A DNA stretch of 15,379 bases from Prevotella merdae (GCF_900290275.1 NZ_LT985323.1:377927-393305), one strand, 5' to 3'; shown: positions 5,936 through 14,160, counted from the stretch's first letter. A program made the numbers and translations. Notes: a model not told the origin generated them from the sequence alone.

Positions 5936-6571
5936 TTATTTTACACGACGTGCCACAACCTTAGGTTTGTTGTTGGCATGGCGATAGTGCACAAGCTCCA
6001 TGTCGAAGATAAGCGTTGAGTAGGCAGGAACGCTGCCACTTGCCTTGTCATTATAGCCAAGCTGATAAGGAATGTATACGCGCCACTTGTCACCAATGTG
6101 CATGTACTGCAATACTGTGCTAAAACCATTGACAATATTGCCACCTACAGCAAAAGTACTTGGCTTGGCAGTAGCCTCATCAAAATCGCCTGTCCACGAC
6201 TGGTCGAACAAATAACCGTCGCTATAGCTTTCGGACGGAATAAGTCGACCACTATAGTGCACATCAACCGTATCGGTATACAGAGGACATCCGGCTCCAG
6301 TGCCTTCCTTCAATACGTTGACAAGCACGTGGTCGTAGCTATGTGTAGCTACATTGCCCTCGTACGACCATTTGCGCAGAATCTTCCAGTCGGTATTGCC
6401 GGCATCAACGAGAGCCTTCACCTCATTGTACTTCTGGTCGAAATACTGTTCGTTGCGAGTCTGCCAATCGTTAAACTCCGTATCCTCTTCGTTGCTTTCG
6501 CTGCACGACACAAGCGCTGACGACAGCATCATGACGAGCAACGAAAGAAAATATAAGCTGAATCTCTTCAT
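5936..6571 (-). CDS. FKBP-type peptidyl-prolyl cis-trans isomerase lipoprotein
   Basis: This 211-residue lipoprotein has a signal peptide ending LSSALVSC, with Cys23 as the lipid anchor, followed by acidic residues (SESNEEDTEF). A helical linker precedes an FKBP domain at about residues 90-197: VDVHYSGRL, YLFDQSW, FAVGGNIVNGFSTVLQYMHI, GDKWRVYIPYQLGYND, VPAYSTLIFDMELV. The family catalyses isomerisation of Xaa-Pro bonds and assists protein folding, here presumably at the periplasmic face of a membrane. The usual Tyr-Gly of the PxxLAYG segment is replaced by Gly-Tyr (LGYND). It lies 47 bp downstream of glyQS on the same strand with no clear promoter between them, so co-transcription is likely. 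Confidence 0.92.
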   Translation of the reverse strand: MKRFSLYFLSLLVMMLSSALVSCSESNEEDTEFNDWQTRNEQYFDQKYNEVKALVDAGNTDWKILRKWSYEGNVATHSYDHVLVNVLKEGTGAGCPLYTDTVDVHYSGRLIPSESYSDGYLFDQSWTGDFDEATAKPSTFAVGGNIVNGFSTVLQYMHIGDKWRVYIPYQLGYNDKASGSVPAYSTLIFDMELVHYRHANNKPKVVARRVK

Positions 6572-6618
6572 TTAAATGTATTGTGTCAAATATATGTTAT
6601 TATGCTGCAAGCCAAAGC

Positions 6619-8160
6619 TTACTGAAGCTTCTTCAAGAGGCTTGTGATGCTAACCTTGTCCTCGATGATGTCGCGAAGCTGGTCTATGCTTACACGCTCC
6701 TGCTCCATAGTATCGCGGAAACGCAAGGTTACGGTGTTGTCCTTCAGTGTGTCATAATCCACAGTTACGCAATAAGGAGTACCTATAGCGTCCTGACGAC
6801 GATAACGCTTGCCGATAGTATCCTTCTCATCATAGTGAGTATTGAAGTGGAACTTGAGATCGTTTACAATCTCGCGAGCCTTCTCTGGCAGTCCGTCCTT
6901 CTTTACAAGTGGCAACACAGCGAGCTTGGTAGGAGCGAGTGCCGGTGGCAAAAGAAGTACAACACGTGTCTCACCATTCTCGAGCTGCTCCTCACGATAA
7001 GAGTGACACATAACCGAGAGGAACATACGGTCGACACCGATAGAAGTCTCGATTACATACGGAGTGTACGACTCCTTGGTCTGTGGATCGAAGTACTTGA
7101 TTGAACGTCCTGAGAACTTCTCGTGCTGAGAAAGGTCGAAGTTGGTACGGCTATGTACACCCTCTACCTCCTTGAATCCGAACGGCATCTTAAACTCGAT
7201 GTCTGTAGCAGCGTTGGCATAGTGAGCCAGCTTCTCGTGGTCGTGGAAACGATAATTCTCTGCACCGAAGCCGAGAGCCTGATGCCACTTCATGCGCAAC
7301 TCCTTCCATTTCTTGAAGTATTCGATTTCGGTACCTGGCTGTACAAAGAACTGCATCTCCATCTGCTCGAACTCGCGCATACGGAAGATAAACTGGCGTG
7401 CCACAATCTCGTTACGGAAAGCCTTACCAATCTGAGCGATACCGAAAGGAATCTTCATACGGCCAGTCTTCTGAACGTTGAGGTAGTTAACGAAGATACC
7501 CTGTGCAGTCTCCGGACGTAGATATATCTTGTTGGTACCATCGGCTACCGAACCCATCTCTGTAGAGAACATAAGGTTGAACTGACGAACGTCGGTCCAG
7601 TTCTTTGTTCCGCTTATTGGGTCAACAATGCCCTCGTCCTCGATAATTTGCTTAAGCTCTGCAAGGTCTGGACCCTGCATAGCCTCGGTGTAACGCTCGT
7701 GCAAAGCGTCGCGCTTCTGCTGATGCTCGAGCACACGACCATTAGTAGCACGGAACTGAGCCTCATCAAACGAATCGCCGAAACGCTTGCGTGCCTTGGC
7801 AATCTCCTTCTCTATCTTCTCGTCGTACTTGGCTATCTGATCCTCGATAAGAACATCGGCACGATAGCGTTTCTTAGAGTCGCGGTTGTCGATGAGAGGG
7901 TCGTTGAAGGCATCAACGTGTCCACTTGCCTTCCATATTGTAGGATGCATAAAGATAGCAGAGTCGATGCCCACGATATTCTCGTGAAGAAGCACCATGC
8001 TCTTCCACCAATATTCCTTGATGTTGTTCTTAAGTTCAACGCCGTTCTGTCCGTAATCATAGACAGCGGCAAGACCGTCATAAATCTCGCTGCTTGGGAA
8101 TACGAAACCATACTCTTTGCAGTGACTCACGATTTTCTTGAAAACGTCTTCTTGTGCCAT
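6619..8160 (-). CDS. glyQS: Glycyl-tRNA synthetase (single-chain, alpha2 type)
   Basis: This 513-residue cytoplasmic class II aminoacyl-tRNA synthetase charges tRNA-Gly using ATP and glycine. Diagnostic parts are the N-terminal YGFVFPSSEIYDGLAAVYDY, LRPETAQGIFVNYLN (215-229), motif 2 FRNEIVARQFIFRMREFEQM (248-267), and motif 3 ETSIGVDRMFLSVM (371-384). The anticodon-binding domain runs from about 398 to the end (PPALAPTKLAVLPLV; GTPYCVTVDYDTL; RFRDTMEQERV). A charged helical insertion lies at about 95-180. Length and motifs fit the eukaryote/Bacteroidetes-like dimeric type, not the alpha-beta tetramer. It heads a likely two-gene operon with the FKBP gene and is divergent from the topoisomerase gene. 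Confidence 0.97.
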   Translation of the reverse strand: MAQEDVFKKIVSHCKEYGFVFPSSEIYDGLAAVYDYGQNGVELKNNIKEYWWKSMVLLHENIVGIDSAIFMHPTIWKASGHVDAFNDPLIDNRDSKKRYRADVLIEDQIAKYDEKIEKEIAKARKRFGDSFDEAQFRATNGRVLEHQQKRDALHERYTEAMQGPDLAELKQIIEDEGIVDPISGTKNWTDVRQFNLMFSTEMGSVADGTNKIYLRPETAQGIFVNYLNVQKTGRMKIPFGIAQIGKAFRNEIVARQFIFRMREFEQMEMQFFVQPGTEIEYFKKWKELRMKWHQALGFGAENYRFHDHEKLAHYANAATDIEFKMPFGFKEVEGVHSRTNFDLSQHEKFSGRSIKYFDPQTKESYTPYVIETSIGVDRMFLSVMCHSYREEQLENGETRVVLLLPPALAPTKLAVLPLVKKDGLPEKAREIVNDLKFHFNTHYDEKDTIGKRYRRQDAIGTPYCVTVDYDTLKDNTVTLRFRDTMEQERVSIDQLRDIIEDKVSITSLLKKLQ

Positions 8161-8213
8161 TGTTATATGTGTTTTATTATTCTGAAATTCTGCATTAAAT
8201 TGCTTATAGGATG

Positions 8214-8221
8214 CAAAGATA
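8214..8221 (-). promoter_or_regulatory. -7 box TATCTTTG upstream of glyQS
   Basis: TATCTTTG on the minus strand matches TAnnTTTG. It would give a leader of about 45-50 nt before the glyQS ATG at 8158-8160. No clear -33 TTTG is visible at normal spacing. Confidence 0.55.
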
Positions 8222-8318
8222 CGCTTTTTTGACTGATTTCGTAACGTTATTCAAGTTAAATGTTATGAAACTCAGCCCCGAAACACGTCTACATGCTTAC
8301 AATTTCCATTTTTTTTAG

Positions 8319-8326
8319 TACCTTTG
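8319..8326 (+). promoter_or_regulatory. -7 box TACCTTTG upstream of the topoisomerase gene
   Basis: TACCTTTG fits the TAnnTTTG consensus and lies 40 bp before the ATG at 8367, after a T-rich stretch. It faces away from the glyQS box, which gives a divergent promoter region at 8161-8366. Confidence 0.55.
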
Positions 8327-8366
8327 CTATTGACTATTAGCATAAAACAACGCACACGATATATTT

Positions 8367-11108
8367 ATGGATGACGAGATAAAAGACATAGAGCAACATT
8401 CCGACTACAAACCGGTGAACCGATTCGACGCTTCTGCCGTACATCATCTTAGCGGTATGTACCAAAACTGGTTTCTGGACTACGCCTCATACGTAATCCT
8501 TGAACGTGCCGTGCCACATATCGAGGACGGTCTAAAGCCAGTACAGCGACGCATATTGCACTCGATGAAGCGTATGGACGACGGACGATACAACAAGGTG
8601 GCCAATATTGTGGGACATACTATGCAGTTTCACCCGCATGGCGACGCTTCTATAGGCGACGCATTGGTGCAGATGGGACAAAAGGACTTGCTTATTGACT
8701 GTCAAGGCAACTGGGGTAACATACTTACCGGAGACCGCGCTGCGGCTCCACGTTATATAGAGGCACGATTGTCGAAGTTTGCACTCGATGTGGTATTTAA
8801 TCCAAAGACTACCAACTGGCAACTCTCTTACGACGGACGCAACAAGGAACCTATCACCTTGCCAGTCAAGTTTCCGCTCCTTTTAGCACAGGGTGCGGAA
8901 GGCATTGCCGTGGGCTTGAGCAGCAAGATACTGCCTCACAATCTTGTCGAGATATGCAACGCAGCAATACACTATCTGCGTGGCGAGGAGTTTAGTCTTT
9001 ATCCCGACTTCCCTACAGGTGGCTCTATAGATGTATCGAGATACAACGACGGACAGCGTGGCGGAATGGTAAAGGTGCGTGCAAAGATTGAGAAGCTCGA
9101 CTCGAAGACTATTGTCATTCGCGAGATTCCTTTCTCAAAGACCGCCACTACCCTTATCGACTCTATACTTAAGGCTATAGACAAGGGCAAGATTAAGGCT
9201 AAGAAAGTGGACGACAATACGGCTGCCGAAGTGGAGATTCAGGTACATTTGGCTCCTGGAGTGTCGTCGGACAAGACAATAGATGCCTTGTACGCATTCT
9301 CCGACTGCGAGATAAACATATCGCCAAACTGCTGCGTTATCGAGGACAACAAGCCATGTTTCCTTACCGTCAGCGATGTGCTGCGCCACAGTACCGATAC
9401 TACAATGGGACTGTTGCGCCGTGAGCTGCAGATACGCAAGGCCGAACTTGAGGAACAATTATTCTTCTCGTCACTGGAGCGCATATTCATAGAGGAACGC
9501 ATATACAAAGAGAAGAAGTTTGAGCAGGCCAAGTCGCAAGACGAGGTTGTGGCTTTTATCGCCTCCAAGCTTGAGCCTTTCAAGAATCAGGTGTTCCGTG
9601 TGCCTGCCGGAAACGCAAGCACTGGCAATGCCAACGTGTACGAATATACATTCCACCGCGACATCACACGCGACGACATTCTGCGTCTGCTCGAAATAAA
9701 GATGCAGCGCATACTGAAATACAACAAAGACAAGGCCGACGAACTTATAGCACGCATCAAGGCAGAACTTGCCGACATTGAGCACGACTTGGCTCATATG
9801 ATTGACGTAACTGTGCAATGGTTTGAATTCATACGCGACAAATATGGCAAGGACCATCCACGCCGCACCGAGATAAAGAGCTTCGACACCATTGAGGCAT
9901 CGAAGGTGGTGGAGGCTAACCAAAAATTGTACATCAATCGACAAGAGGGATTTATCGGAACCGGACTTAAGAAGGACGAGTTTGTGTGCAACTGCTCCGA
10001 CATCGACGACATAATAGTGTTCTTCAAAGACGGCAAGTACAAGATGGTGCGTGCAGCCGACAAGATATTTGTAGGCAAGAACATTCTGCATGTGCAAGTG
10101 TTCAAGAAGAACGACAAGCGCACTATATATAATGTAGTATACCGTGATGGCAAGGCAGGTGCCGCATTTATCAAGCGTTTCTTTGTGCCTACAATGACGG
10201 TGGGCAAGGAATACGACCTGACGCAAGGCACGCCTGGCTCGCGTGTACTATACTTTACAGCCAACCCCAATGGCGAGGCTGAGGTTATAAAGGTTACGCT
10301 TGAGGCCAACCCTAAGCTAAAGAAGATATTCATCGACAAGGATTTCTCCGAGATAGCTATCAAGGGACGTGCATCAAAGGGCAACCTTGTAACACGAAAT
10401 CCTATTCATCGTATAGGCTTGAAGAGTCATGGTCATTCAACCCTTGGCGGACGCAAGGTGTGGTACGATCCCGATGTAAACCGCCTAAACTACGACGAGC
10501 ATGGAAGACTATTGGGCGAATTCTTCGACGAGGACTCTATATTGGTGGTTTTGGACGACGGCAACTTCTACATCTCTACATTCGATGCCAACAATCACTA
10601 CGAAGACAATATCAAGATAATAGAGAAGTGGAACCCCGACAAGGTATGGACTGCCGTGCTGCTTGATGCAGACAATTCGGGCAATCTATATCTAAAGCGA
10701 TTCCGCATGGAGGCAACCAAGCGTCCACAGAACTATATAGGCGAAAATCCTAACAGCAAGTTGCTGCTGCTAACAGATACACCTTATCCGCTTATCAAGG
10801 TGGACTATGCGCCCTCAACAGCACCTGATGGAACAGAAACGCAACGTCCGCCAATAGAGATTGATGCCGAAGAGTTTATCACCGTTAAGGGATTCAAGGC
10901 CAAAGGCAAGCGCATTACAACACTGGATGTGGCCGATGTAAAGGAACTTGAACCTAAACGACATCCAGAACCCGAATCGGACAACGACGAAAACGAAGAC
11001 AACAACGAGCCCGAAAACCTTGACCCTGATGCAGGGAAAAGCCAGCAGCAGGTGATAGACGAAATGACAGGACAACTCAATATCTTTACAGAAAATGAAG
11101 ATCTCTAA
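8367..11108 (+). CDS. parC: Type IIA topoisomerase A subunit, topoisomerase IV (ParC)-like
   Basis: This 913-residue subunit breaks and rejoins DNA in topoisomerase IV/gyrase. The N-terminal breakage-reunion domain is clear: GLKPVQRRILHSM (55-67), the quinolone-contact region HPHGDASIGDALVQM (89-103), and APRYIEARL with catalytic Tyr130. LPVKFPLLLAQGAEGIAVG follows, then the coiled-coil gate region, then a C-terminal wrapping domain from about 530. I see no canonical GyrA box (QRRGGRG), only GRASKGNLVTRNP, so ParC is preferred over GyrA. The position matching GyrA Ser83 is Ala94, followed by Ser95. The tail after about residue 855 is highly acidic and ends GQLNIFTENEDL. The 3' end overlaps the next gene by 14 bp. 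Its ATPase partner subunit is not in the window. Confidence 0.92.
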   Translation: MDDEIKDIEQHSDYKPVNRFDASAVHHLSGMYQNWFLDYASYVILERAVPHIEDGLKPVQRRILHSMKRMDDGRYNKVANIVGHTMQFHPHGDASIGDALVQMGQKDLLIDCQGNWGNILTGDRAAAPRYIEARLSKFALDVVFNPKTTNWQLSYDGRNKEPITLPVKFPLLLAQGAEGIAVGLSSKILPHNLVEICNAAIHYLRGEEFSLYPDFPTGGSIDVSRYNDGQRGGMVKVRAKIEKLDSKTIVIREIPFSKTATTLIDSILKAIDKGKIKAKKVDDNTAAEVEIQVHLAPGVSSDKTIDALYAFSDCEINISPNCCVIEDNKPCFLTVSDVLRHSTDTTMGLLRRELQIRKAELEEQLFFSSLERIFIEERIYKEKKFEQAKSQDEVVAFIASKLEPFKNQVFRVPAGNASTGNANVYEYTFHRDITRDDILRLLEIKMQRILKYNKDKADELIARIKAELADIEHDLAHMIDVTVQWFEFIRDKYGKDHPRRTEIKSFDTIEASKVVEANQKLYINRQEGFIGTGLKKDEFVCNCSDIDDIIVFFKDGKYKMVRAADKIFVGKNILHVQVFKKNDKRTIYNVVYRDGKAGAAFIKRFFVPTMTVGKEYDLTQGTPGSRVLYFTANPNGEAEVIKVTLEANPKLKKIFIDKDFSEIAIKGRASKGNLVTRNPIHRIGLKSHGHSTLGGRKVWYDPDVNRLNYDEHGRLLGEFFDEDSILVVLDDGNFYISTFDANNHYEDNIKIIEKWNPDKVWTAVLLDADNSGNLYLKRFRMEATKRPQNYIGENPNSKLLLLTDTPYPLIKVDYAPSTAPDGTETQRPPIEIDAEEFITVKGFKAKGKRITTLDVADVKELEPKRHPEPESDNDENEDNNEPENLDPDAGKSQQQVIDEMTGQLNIFTENEDL

Positions 11109-11976
11109 GCTTATAAGCATAGCTGCCCTATTGTTGGGCGGTGTTGTTGCGGCAGCCGCTTCAAACGGAGACGGCTGCCACAACAGCATTGGCATACAAC
11201 AACCGCAATACAAAACCAATGCCCTGATGATTGGTGTTGGCTATACCAATATTCTTGACACATATCTCTCGCCAGAGAAATATCGTGGCACCAGCCTAAC
11301 CTTTCTATCGCACACGCGTCGCGAGAACGACTCTACTGCCTGGGTTAACCAGTTTCAGCACGAGGGCAACGTTGCTTATGCCGACAATCGTTCGGGCAAT
11401 GGCGGCGAGATGGCAGGCAATTATACATTCCGCTATTCGCTGTTGCACAAATGGACTATCAGCCTTTGGCGTCGTCCGCTGCGTATGCTTGCTGGTGGAA
11501 CAGCAGCGGCAAACATCGGATTTGTATACAACACACGCAATGGTAACAATCCTGCCAATGCACGTCTTTCGCTTAACATAGAGCCAACCATAGGTTTTGA
11601 CTATCCCATTGGACGTGCAAGTCATACACGAGGCATATCTATGCATCCCGGAGCATGTGCCCACTTTCCACTTATCCTGCATTACGAGGCTTCTGCCCCA
11701 CTCTTCGGATTGATGTTCTCGCCAAACTATGGACAGTCGTATTACGAGATATTCAACCGTGGCAACTACGATCACAACTGTGTGCCCACAACCTTCGGCT
11801 CCACTCCATCCTTCCGCCAAATGCTTACACTCGACTTGCGTCTTGCCCACACCACATGGCGCATAGGATATATGGGCAACTACGAGCAGTCGCATGTCAA
11901 CAATCTTAAGACGCACACCTATACACACTCTATAGTAATAGGTGTGGTCAAGAGGTTCAGAACGGTGAAGGAATAG
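11095..11976 (+). CDS. Secreted protein, possibly DUF3316 family
   Basis: This 293-residue protein has a signal peptide (MKISKLISIAALLLGGVVAA, then AAS). Its mature part contains repeated strand-like segments: NALMIGVGYTNILDTYLSP, YRGTSLTFLSHTRR, FRYSLLHKWTISLW, MLTLDLRLAHTTWRIGYMGN and THSIVIGVVKRF. The pattern and length suit a periplasmic or outer-membrane beta-rich protein. I believe it belongs to the Bacteroidetes DUF3316 group, but this is from memory of the family and not proven. It begins 14 bp inside the topoisomerase gene, so translational coupling is likely. Its 3' end overlaps the convergent FtsK-gamma gene by 20 bp. No specific function is known. Confidence 0.75.
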   Translation: MKISKLISIAALLLGGVVAAAASNGDGCHNSIGIQQPQYKTNALMIGVGYTNILDTYLSPEKYRGTSLTFLSHTRRENDSTAWVNQFQHEGNVAYADNRSGNGGEMAGNYTFRYSLLHKWTISLWRRPLRMLAGGTAAANIGFVYNTRNGNNPANARLSLNIEPTIGFDYPIGRASHTRGISMHPGACAHFPLILHYEASAPLFGLMFSPNYGQSYYEIFNRGNYDHNCVPTTFGSTPSFRQMLTLDLRLAHTTWRIGYMGNYEQSHVNNLKTHTYTHSIVIGVVKRFRTVKE

Positions 11977-12328
11977 ATATGTCTTTGTATGCTTCTTCGT
12001 TAGTCAGAATGTTACTGATTTTAGTTATTCGGCGCAATGCCACAAGCAGATTCTCCAAGCTGTTCTCATCTTGAATCTTCACTTCTCGCGGCTTGCTTCC
12101 CTGTGCCGCGCCCACGATTCCAGCCTTTTCCAACTGGTCCATAATTCTGACTGCACGGTTGTAGCCGATAGACAAGCGCCGTTGAATCAACGAGGCAAAG
12201 CCCGACCGCATTGTTACGATTATGCGTGCAGCTTCCTCGAACAGAGGGTCGAGCGAACTGCTATCTATGACATTTTCTGAGTCAAGACCCTTTTCTACAT
12301 GCATATCCATCATTTTATTTTTCTCCAT
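11957..12328 (-). CDS. Stand-alone FtsK gamma-domain protein
   Basis: This 123-residue protein is nearly all winged-helix gamma domain of FtsK/SpoIIIE (about residues 26-96): LDPLFEEAARIIVTMRSGFA, SLIQRRLSIGYNRAVRIMDQ, LEKAGIVGAAQGSKPREVKI, QDENSLENLL. In FtsK this C-terminal domain reads the KOPS motifs that orient the translocase and contacts XerD. Here there is no motor, linker or membrane domain, and the upstream genes encode unrelated proteins. The N-terminal 25 residues and the tail ALRRITKISNILTNEEAYKD are not part of the usual domain. It is the last of four leftward genes, 55 bp after its upstream neighbour. It probably acts as a sequence-specific DNA-binding adaptor or regulator. Confidence 0.85.
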   Translation of the reverse strand: MEKNKMMDMHVEKGLDSENVIDSSSLDPLFEEAARIIVTMRSGFASLIQRRLSIGYNRAVRIMDQLEKAGIVGAAQGSKPREVKIQDENSLENLLVALRRITKISNILTNEEAYKDISIPSPF

Positions 12329-12383
12329 TATTTTGTTTTTTTTATTATAGAATATTCTTGTAATTATAGCATAAAAGCAATGC

Positions 12384-12686
12384 TCATGTCATCTTTGCTG
12401 ACTGTCCTGCTGTAATGATACGCTTCTGCTCTTCAAGCCACATTTTATAGAAGGTGATGGATGTGAGCTTCTCCAGAATGATGCATTCCTTTTCAGCATA
12501 CTCGTGACCCTTTTCTTCGATAAGCTTACGCGAGGTAGAAGTGCTGGGTGCCTCCATCTTGCCGTAGACTTCGGCATAAGTGTCCGAGTAGCGTGAAGCA
12601 AATTGTGAATTGCTCCACCGCTTGGTGCCGACAAAGTCTTTTATCTTGTTCTGGAGAATGTCATTGAATGTTATCTTCTTTGGCAT
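12384..12686 (-). CDS. Hypothetical 100-residue protein
   Basis: This small soluble protein (MPKKITFNDILQNKIKDFVG, with KRWSNSQFASRYSDTYAEVY) has no signal peptide or membrane segment and is predicted helical and charged. Residues 60-90 (GHEYAEKECIILEKLTSITF, then YKMWLEEQKRI) form an amphipathic, possibly helical region. The family was not recognised. It lies between the HNH-like gene (58 bp upstream) and the FtsK-gamma gene (55 bp downstream) on the same strand, with spacing that allows one transcript. A role as a small DNA-binding or antitoxin-like partner is possible, but nothing in the sequence proves it. Confidence 0.65.
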   Translation of the reverse strand: MPKKITFNDILQNKIKDFVGTKRWSNSQFASRYSDTYAEVYGKMEAPSTSTSRKLIEEKGHEYAEKECIILEKLTSITFYKMWLEEQKRIITAGQSAKMT

Positions 12687-12744
12687 ATCATTTACTATTT
12701 GTCAAACATGCTCTTATTTAATGAAAATCAGGGAATAATGATTC

Positions 12745-13941
12745 TTATACGGGGATGGATACTCTTGATATTTTGCCCAAAGTCTCTTTATCAGCAATAC
12801 CGTCAATGGTGTTAATCTGATAGTTACCATGAAGCACTTCCTCCTCTTTACATGTAGGTTCATCCATTTCTATAGATTTCCAGTCATAGCTGTTATACTG
12901 ATATAGCTTAGTAATGATTTTCTGTATTGTAGCTTTGAATGCTGAAGCCAAAGTTCCTTCTTCGTCTTTGTCCAACAAGTGGTTTGCCCATGCTGGAACT
13001 ATAACGATATTCCAAAGGTTTGTAAAGTAACGAGGATCAATAGCATGCCCCCATATGTGCGAAATGATGAAGTTTCTGAAGTGCTTTTTGTTTGTTGTTG
13101 TTCCAAGGTCATACCCAGTACGATCCTTAATCAATTGGCACACTCTGGCATTGCCATTGCCACCTCCACAAGTGTTTCCACCACATTTTGTATTCTTACC
13201 CCTTGCTCCTTCTTGATAGATAACACAGAGACGCTGAGATTCTTTAGAAAGCTTGAAATAGACTTTGCCTAATGTTTGGTCACACTCATGTACACCATCT
13301 GCTGCGTCTGTCGAGTCTTCTTTCGAAGTGTATCGTGCAGGGAGATACTTGACAAAAGATTCTTTTTTATCTTTAAAAGCAGGATCTACATCCTTTTGTT
13401 GGCAAATGTATTCTTTAATCTCTTCAAACCTTTCTACCACAAGCTTAGGCGAGAAAAAGTAAGACGATTCTATTGCCAACTTTATAAACCGCTTTGTACT
13501 AATATACTCTATTAACGAATCCATACCATCTACTTTTGGATTCTGCGATTTGTCTATTGATTTGCGTACAGAGTCTATGTTGTTTAGAATTTCATTAAAT
13601 CTCGCATTGTCCTCTTTGCTCAATCTTTTTTTACCATAAATTTTAGTTTCAACGAACTGTCTATATTTCTGGAGATAAGACAAGCGGTTAAGAGTGGTCT
13701 TAAGATTGTTTTGGTTTTTATTTTCAATAAATGCTTTCCACTCTTCGAAAAGTGCATTCACGTACAAGCGATCATTTTCTTTTGCAAAAACACCAATAAG
13801 ATCAAAAAACAAAAACTCTCTACCATCATTACAGGTATATTTGTCTTGTGGACAATATGCTCCAGCTGACTTTATACCCAGATTACGCAACCATTCCTCG
13901 TATTCTTCTCTAAAAATAAATTGATTAGCGTCTTTTGCCAT
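12745..13941 (-). CDS. Protein with C-terminal HNH-like nuclease motif
   Basis: This 398-residue cytoplasmic protein has a candidate HNH core at about residues 289-326: RNFIISHIWGHAIDPRYFTN followed by LWNIVIVPAWANHLLDKDE. His295, Asn311 and Asn320 have H-x15-N-x8-N spacing, and Lys325 follows as in the HNH pattern N..K. No Cys pairs flank the core as in many HNH zinc forms. A Gly/Asn/Cys-rich stretch sits just before it (KNTKCGGNTCGGGNGNARVC, 249-268). The N-terminal 200 residues are helical and charged. Endonuclease activity is inferred. It is transcribed leftward with the 100-residue and FtsK-gamma genes, and its start lies 18 bp from an 82-nt repeat with a REP-like palindrome. Confidence 0.75.
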   Translation of the reverse strand: MAKDANQFIFREEYEEWLRNLGIKSAGAYCPQDKYTCNDGREFLFFDLIGVFAKENDRLYVNALFEEWKAFIENKNQNNLKTTLNRLSYLQKYRQFVETKIYGKKRLSKEDNARFNEILNNIDSVRKSIDKSQNPKVDGMDSLIEYISTKRFIKLAIESSYFFSPKLVVERFEEIKEYICQQKDVDPAFKDKKESFVKYLPARYTSKEDSTDAADGVHECDQTLGKVYFKLSKESQRLCVIYQEGARGKNTKCGGNTCGGGNGNARVCQLIKDRTGYDLGTTTNKKHFRNFIISHIWGHAIDPRYFTNLWNIVIVPAWANHLLDKDEEGTLASAFKATIQKIITKLYQYNSYDWKSIEMDEPTCKEEEVLHGNYQINTIDGIADKETLGKISRVSIPV

Positions 13942-13959
13942 AATAAAATAATTTTATAA

Positions 13960-14041
13960 GTAAGTATTCATATTTATCTTTATATATGAACGGCAATCTG
14001 TAGGAGGGTATGGCATCACTGCCATACCCACTCTGCCATGA
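13960..14041. repeat. 82-nt direct repeat, copy A
   Basis: This stretch is identical over 82 nt to 15298-15379. It lies immediately upstream of the HNH-like gene (minus strand) and contains the hairpin GGGTATGGCA-TCAC-TGCCATACCC (14006-14029) headed by GTAG. Read toward the gene, the loop is GTGA, a GNRA-type tetraloop if transcribed. The two copies are 1,338 bp apart, so recent duplication, mobility or gene conversion is likely. Confidence 0.95.
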
Positions 14042-14103
14042 TTGTACAGCCTATTTAGTGGGCATGGCAAGGATGCCATACCCTCCTACTATATGTAAAG
14101 ATA
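13975..14103. repeat. REPIN/BIME-like inverted REP doublet
   Basis: There are two head-out palindromes. Unit 1 on the plus strand is GTAG (14000) plus the 10-bp stem at 14006-14029. Unit 2 on the minus strand is GTAG (14089-14086) plus a stem at 14060-14083 with one mismatch. They are separated by 30 nt. The outer ends TATCTTTATATAT (13975-13987) and ATATGTAAAGATA (14091-14103) are also inverted, 12 of 13 matching. The GTAG-plus-palindrome layout is the hallmark of REP sequences mobilised in trans by REP-associated tyrosine transposases. No such transposase is in the window. Confidence 0.7.
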
Positions 14104-14160
14104 ATTCTGAACTGTTACTAAGTTAATAATATTTATGCTTCGTCTTCAAATGCCATTGAT

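Noticed and set aside
6583..7104. 173-codon plus-strand ORF opposite the 3' part of glyQS
   Set aside because: It is antisense to the anticodon-binding domain and has a low-complexity Leu/Val-rich shadow translation.
7648..8232. 194-codon plus-strand ORF opposite glyQS
   Set aside because: It is the shadow of the conserved glycyl-tRNA synthetase on the other strand and has no recognisable domain.
9471..10226. 251-codon minus-strand ORF inside the topoisomerase gene, and other long antisense ORFs there
   Set aside because: It is antisense to a clearly conserved gene, its translation is Cys/His/Leu-rich without domains, and it fits a codon-use shadow.
11305..11928. 207-codon minus-strand ORF within the DUF3316-like gene
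   Set aside because: The plus-strand gene has a signal peptide and regular strand pattern and overlaps the topoisomerase gene end. The antisense ORF has neither support nor a promoter.
14129..14160. Out-of-frame tail FKSMAFEDEA just after the stop of the HTH gene
   Set aside because: It could be a frameshifted C terminus, but only about ten codons follow and no homology evidence is available, so the annotated stop is kept.
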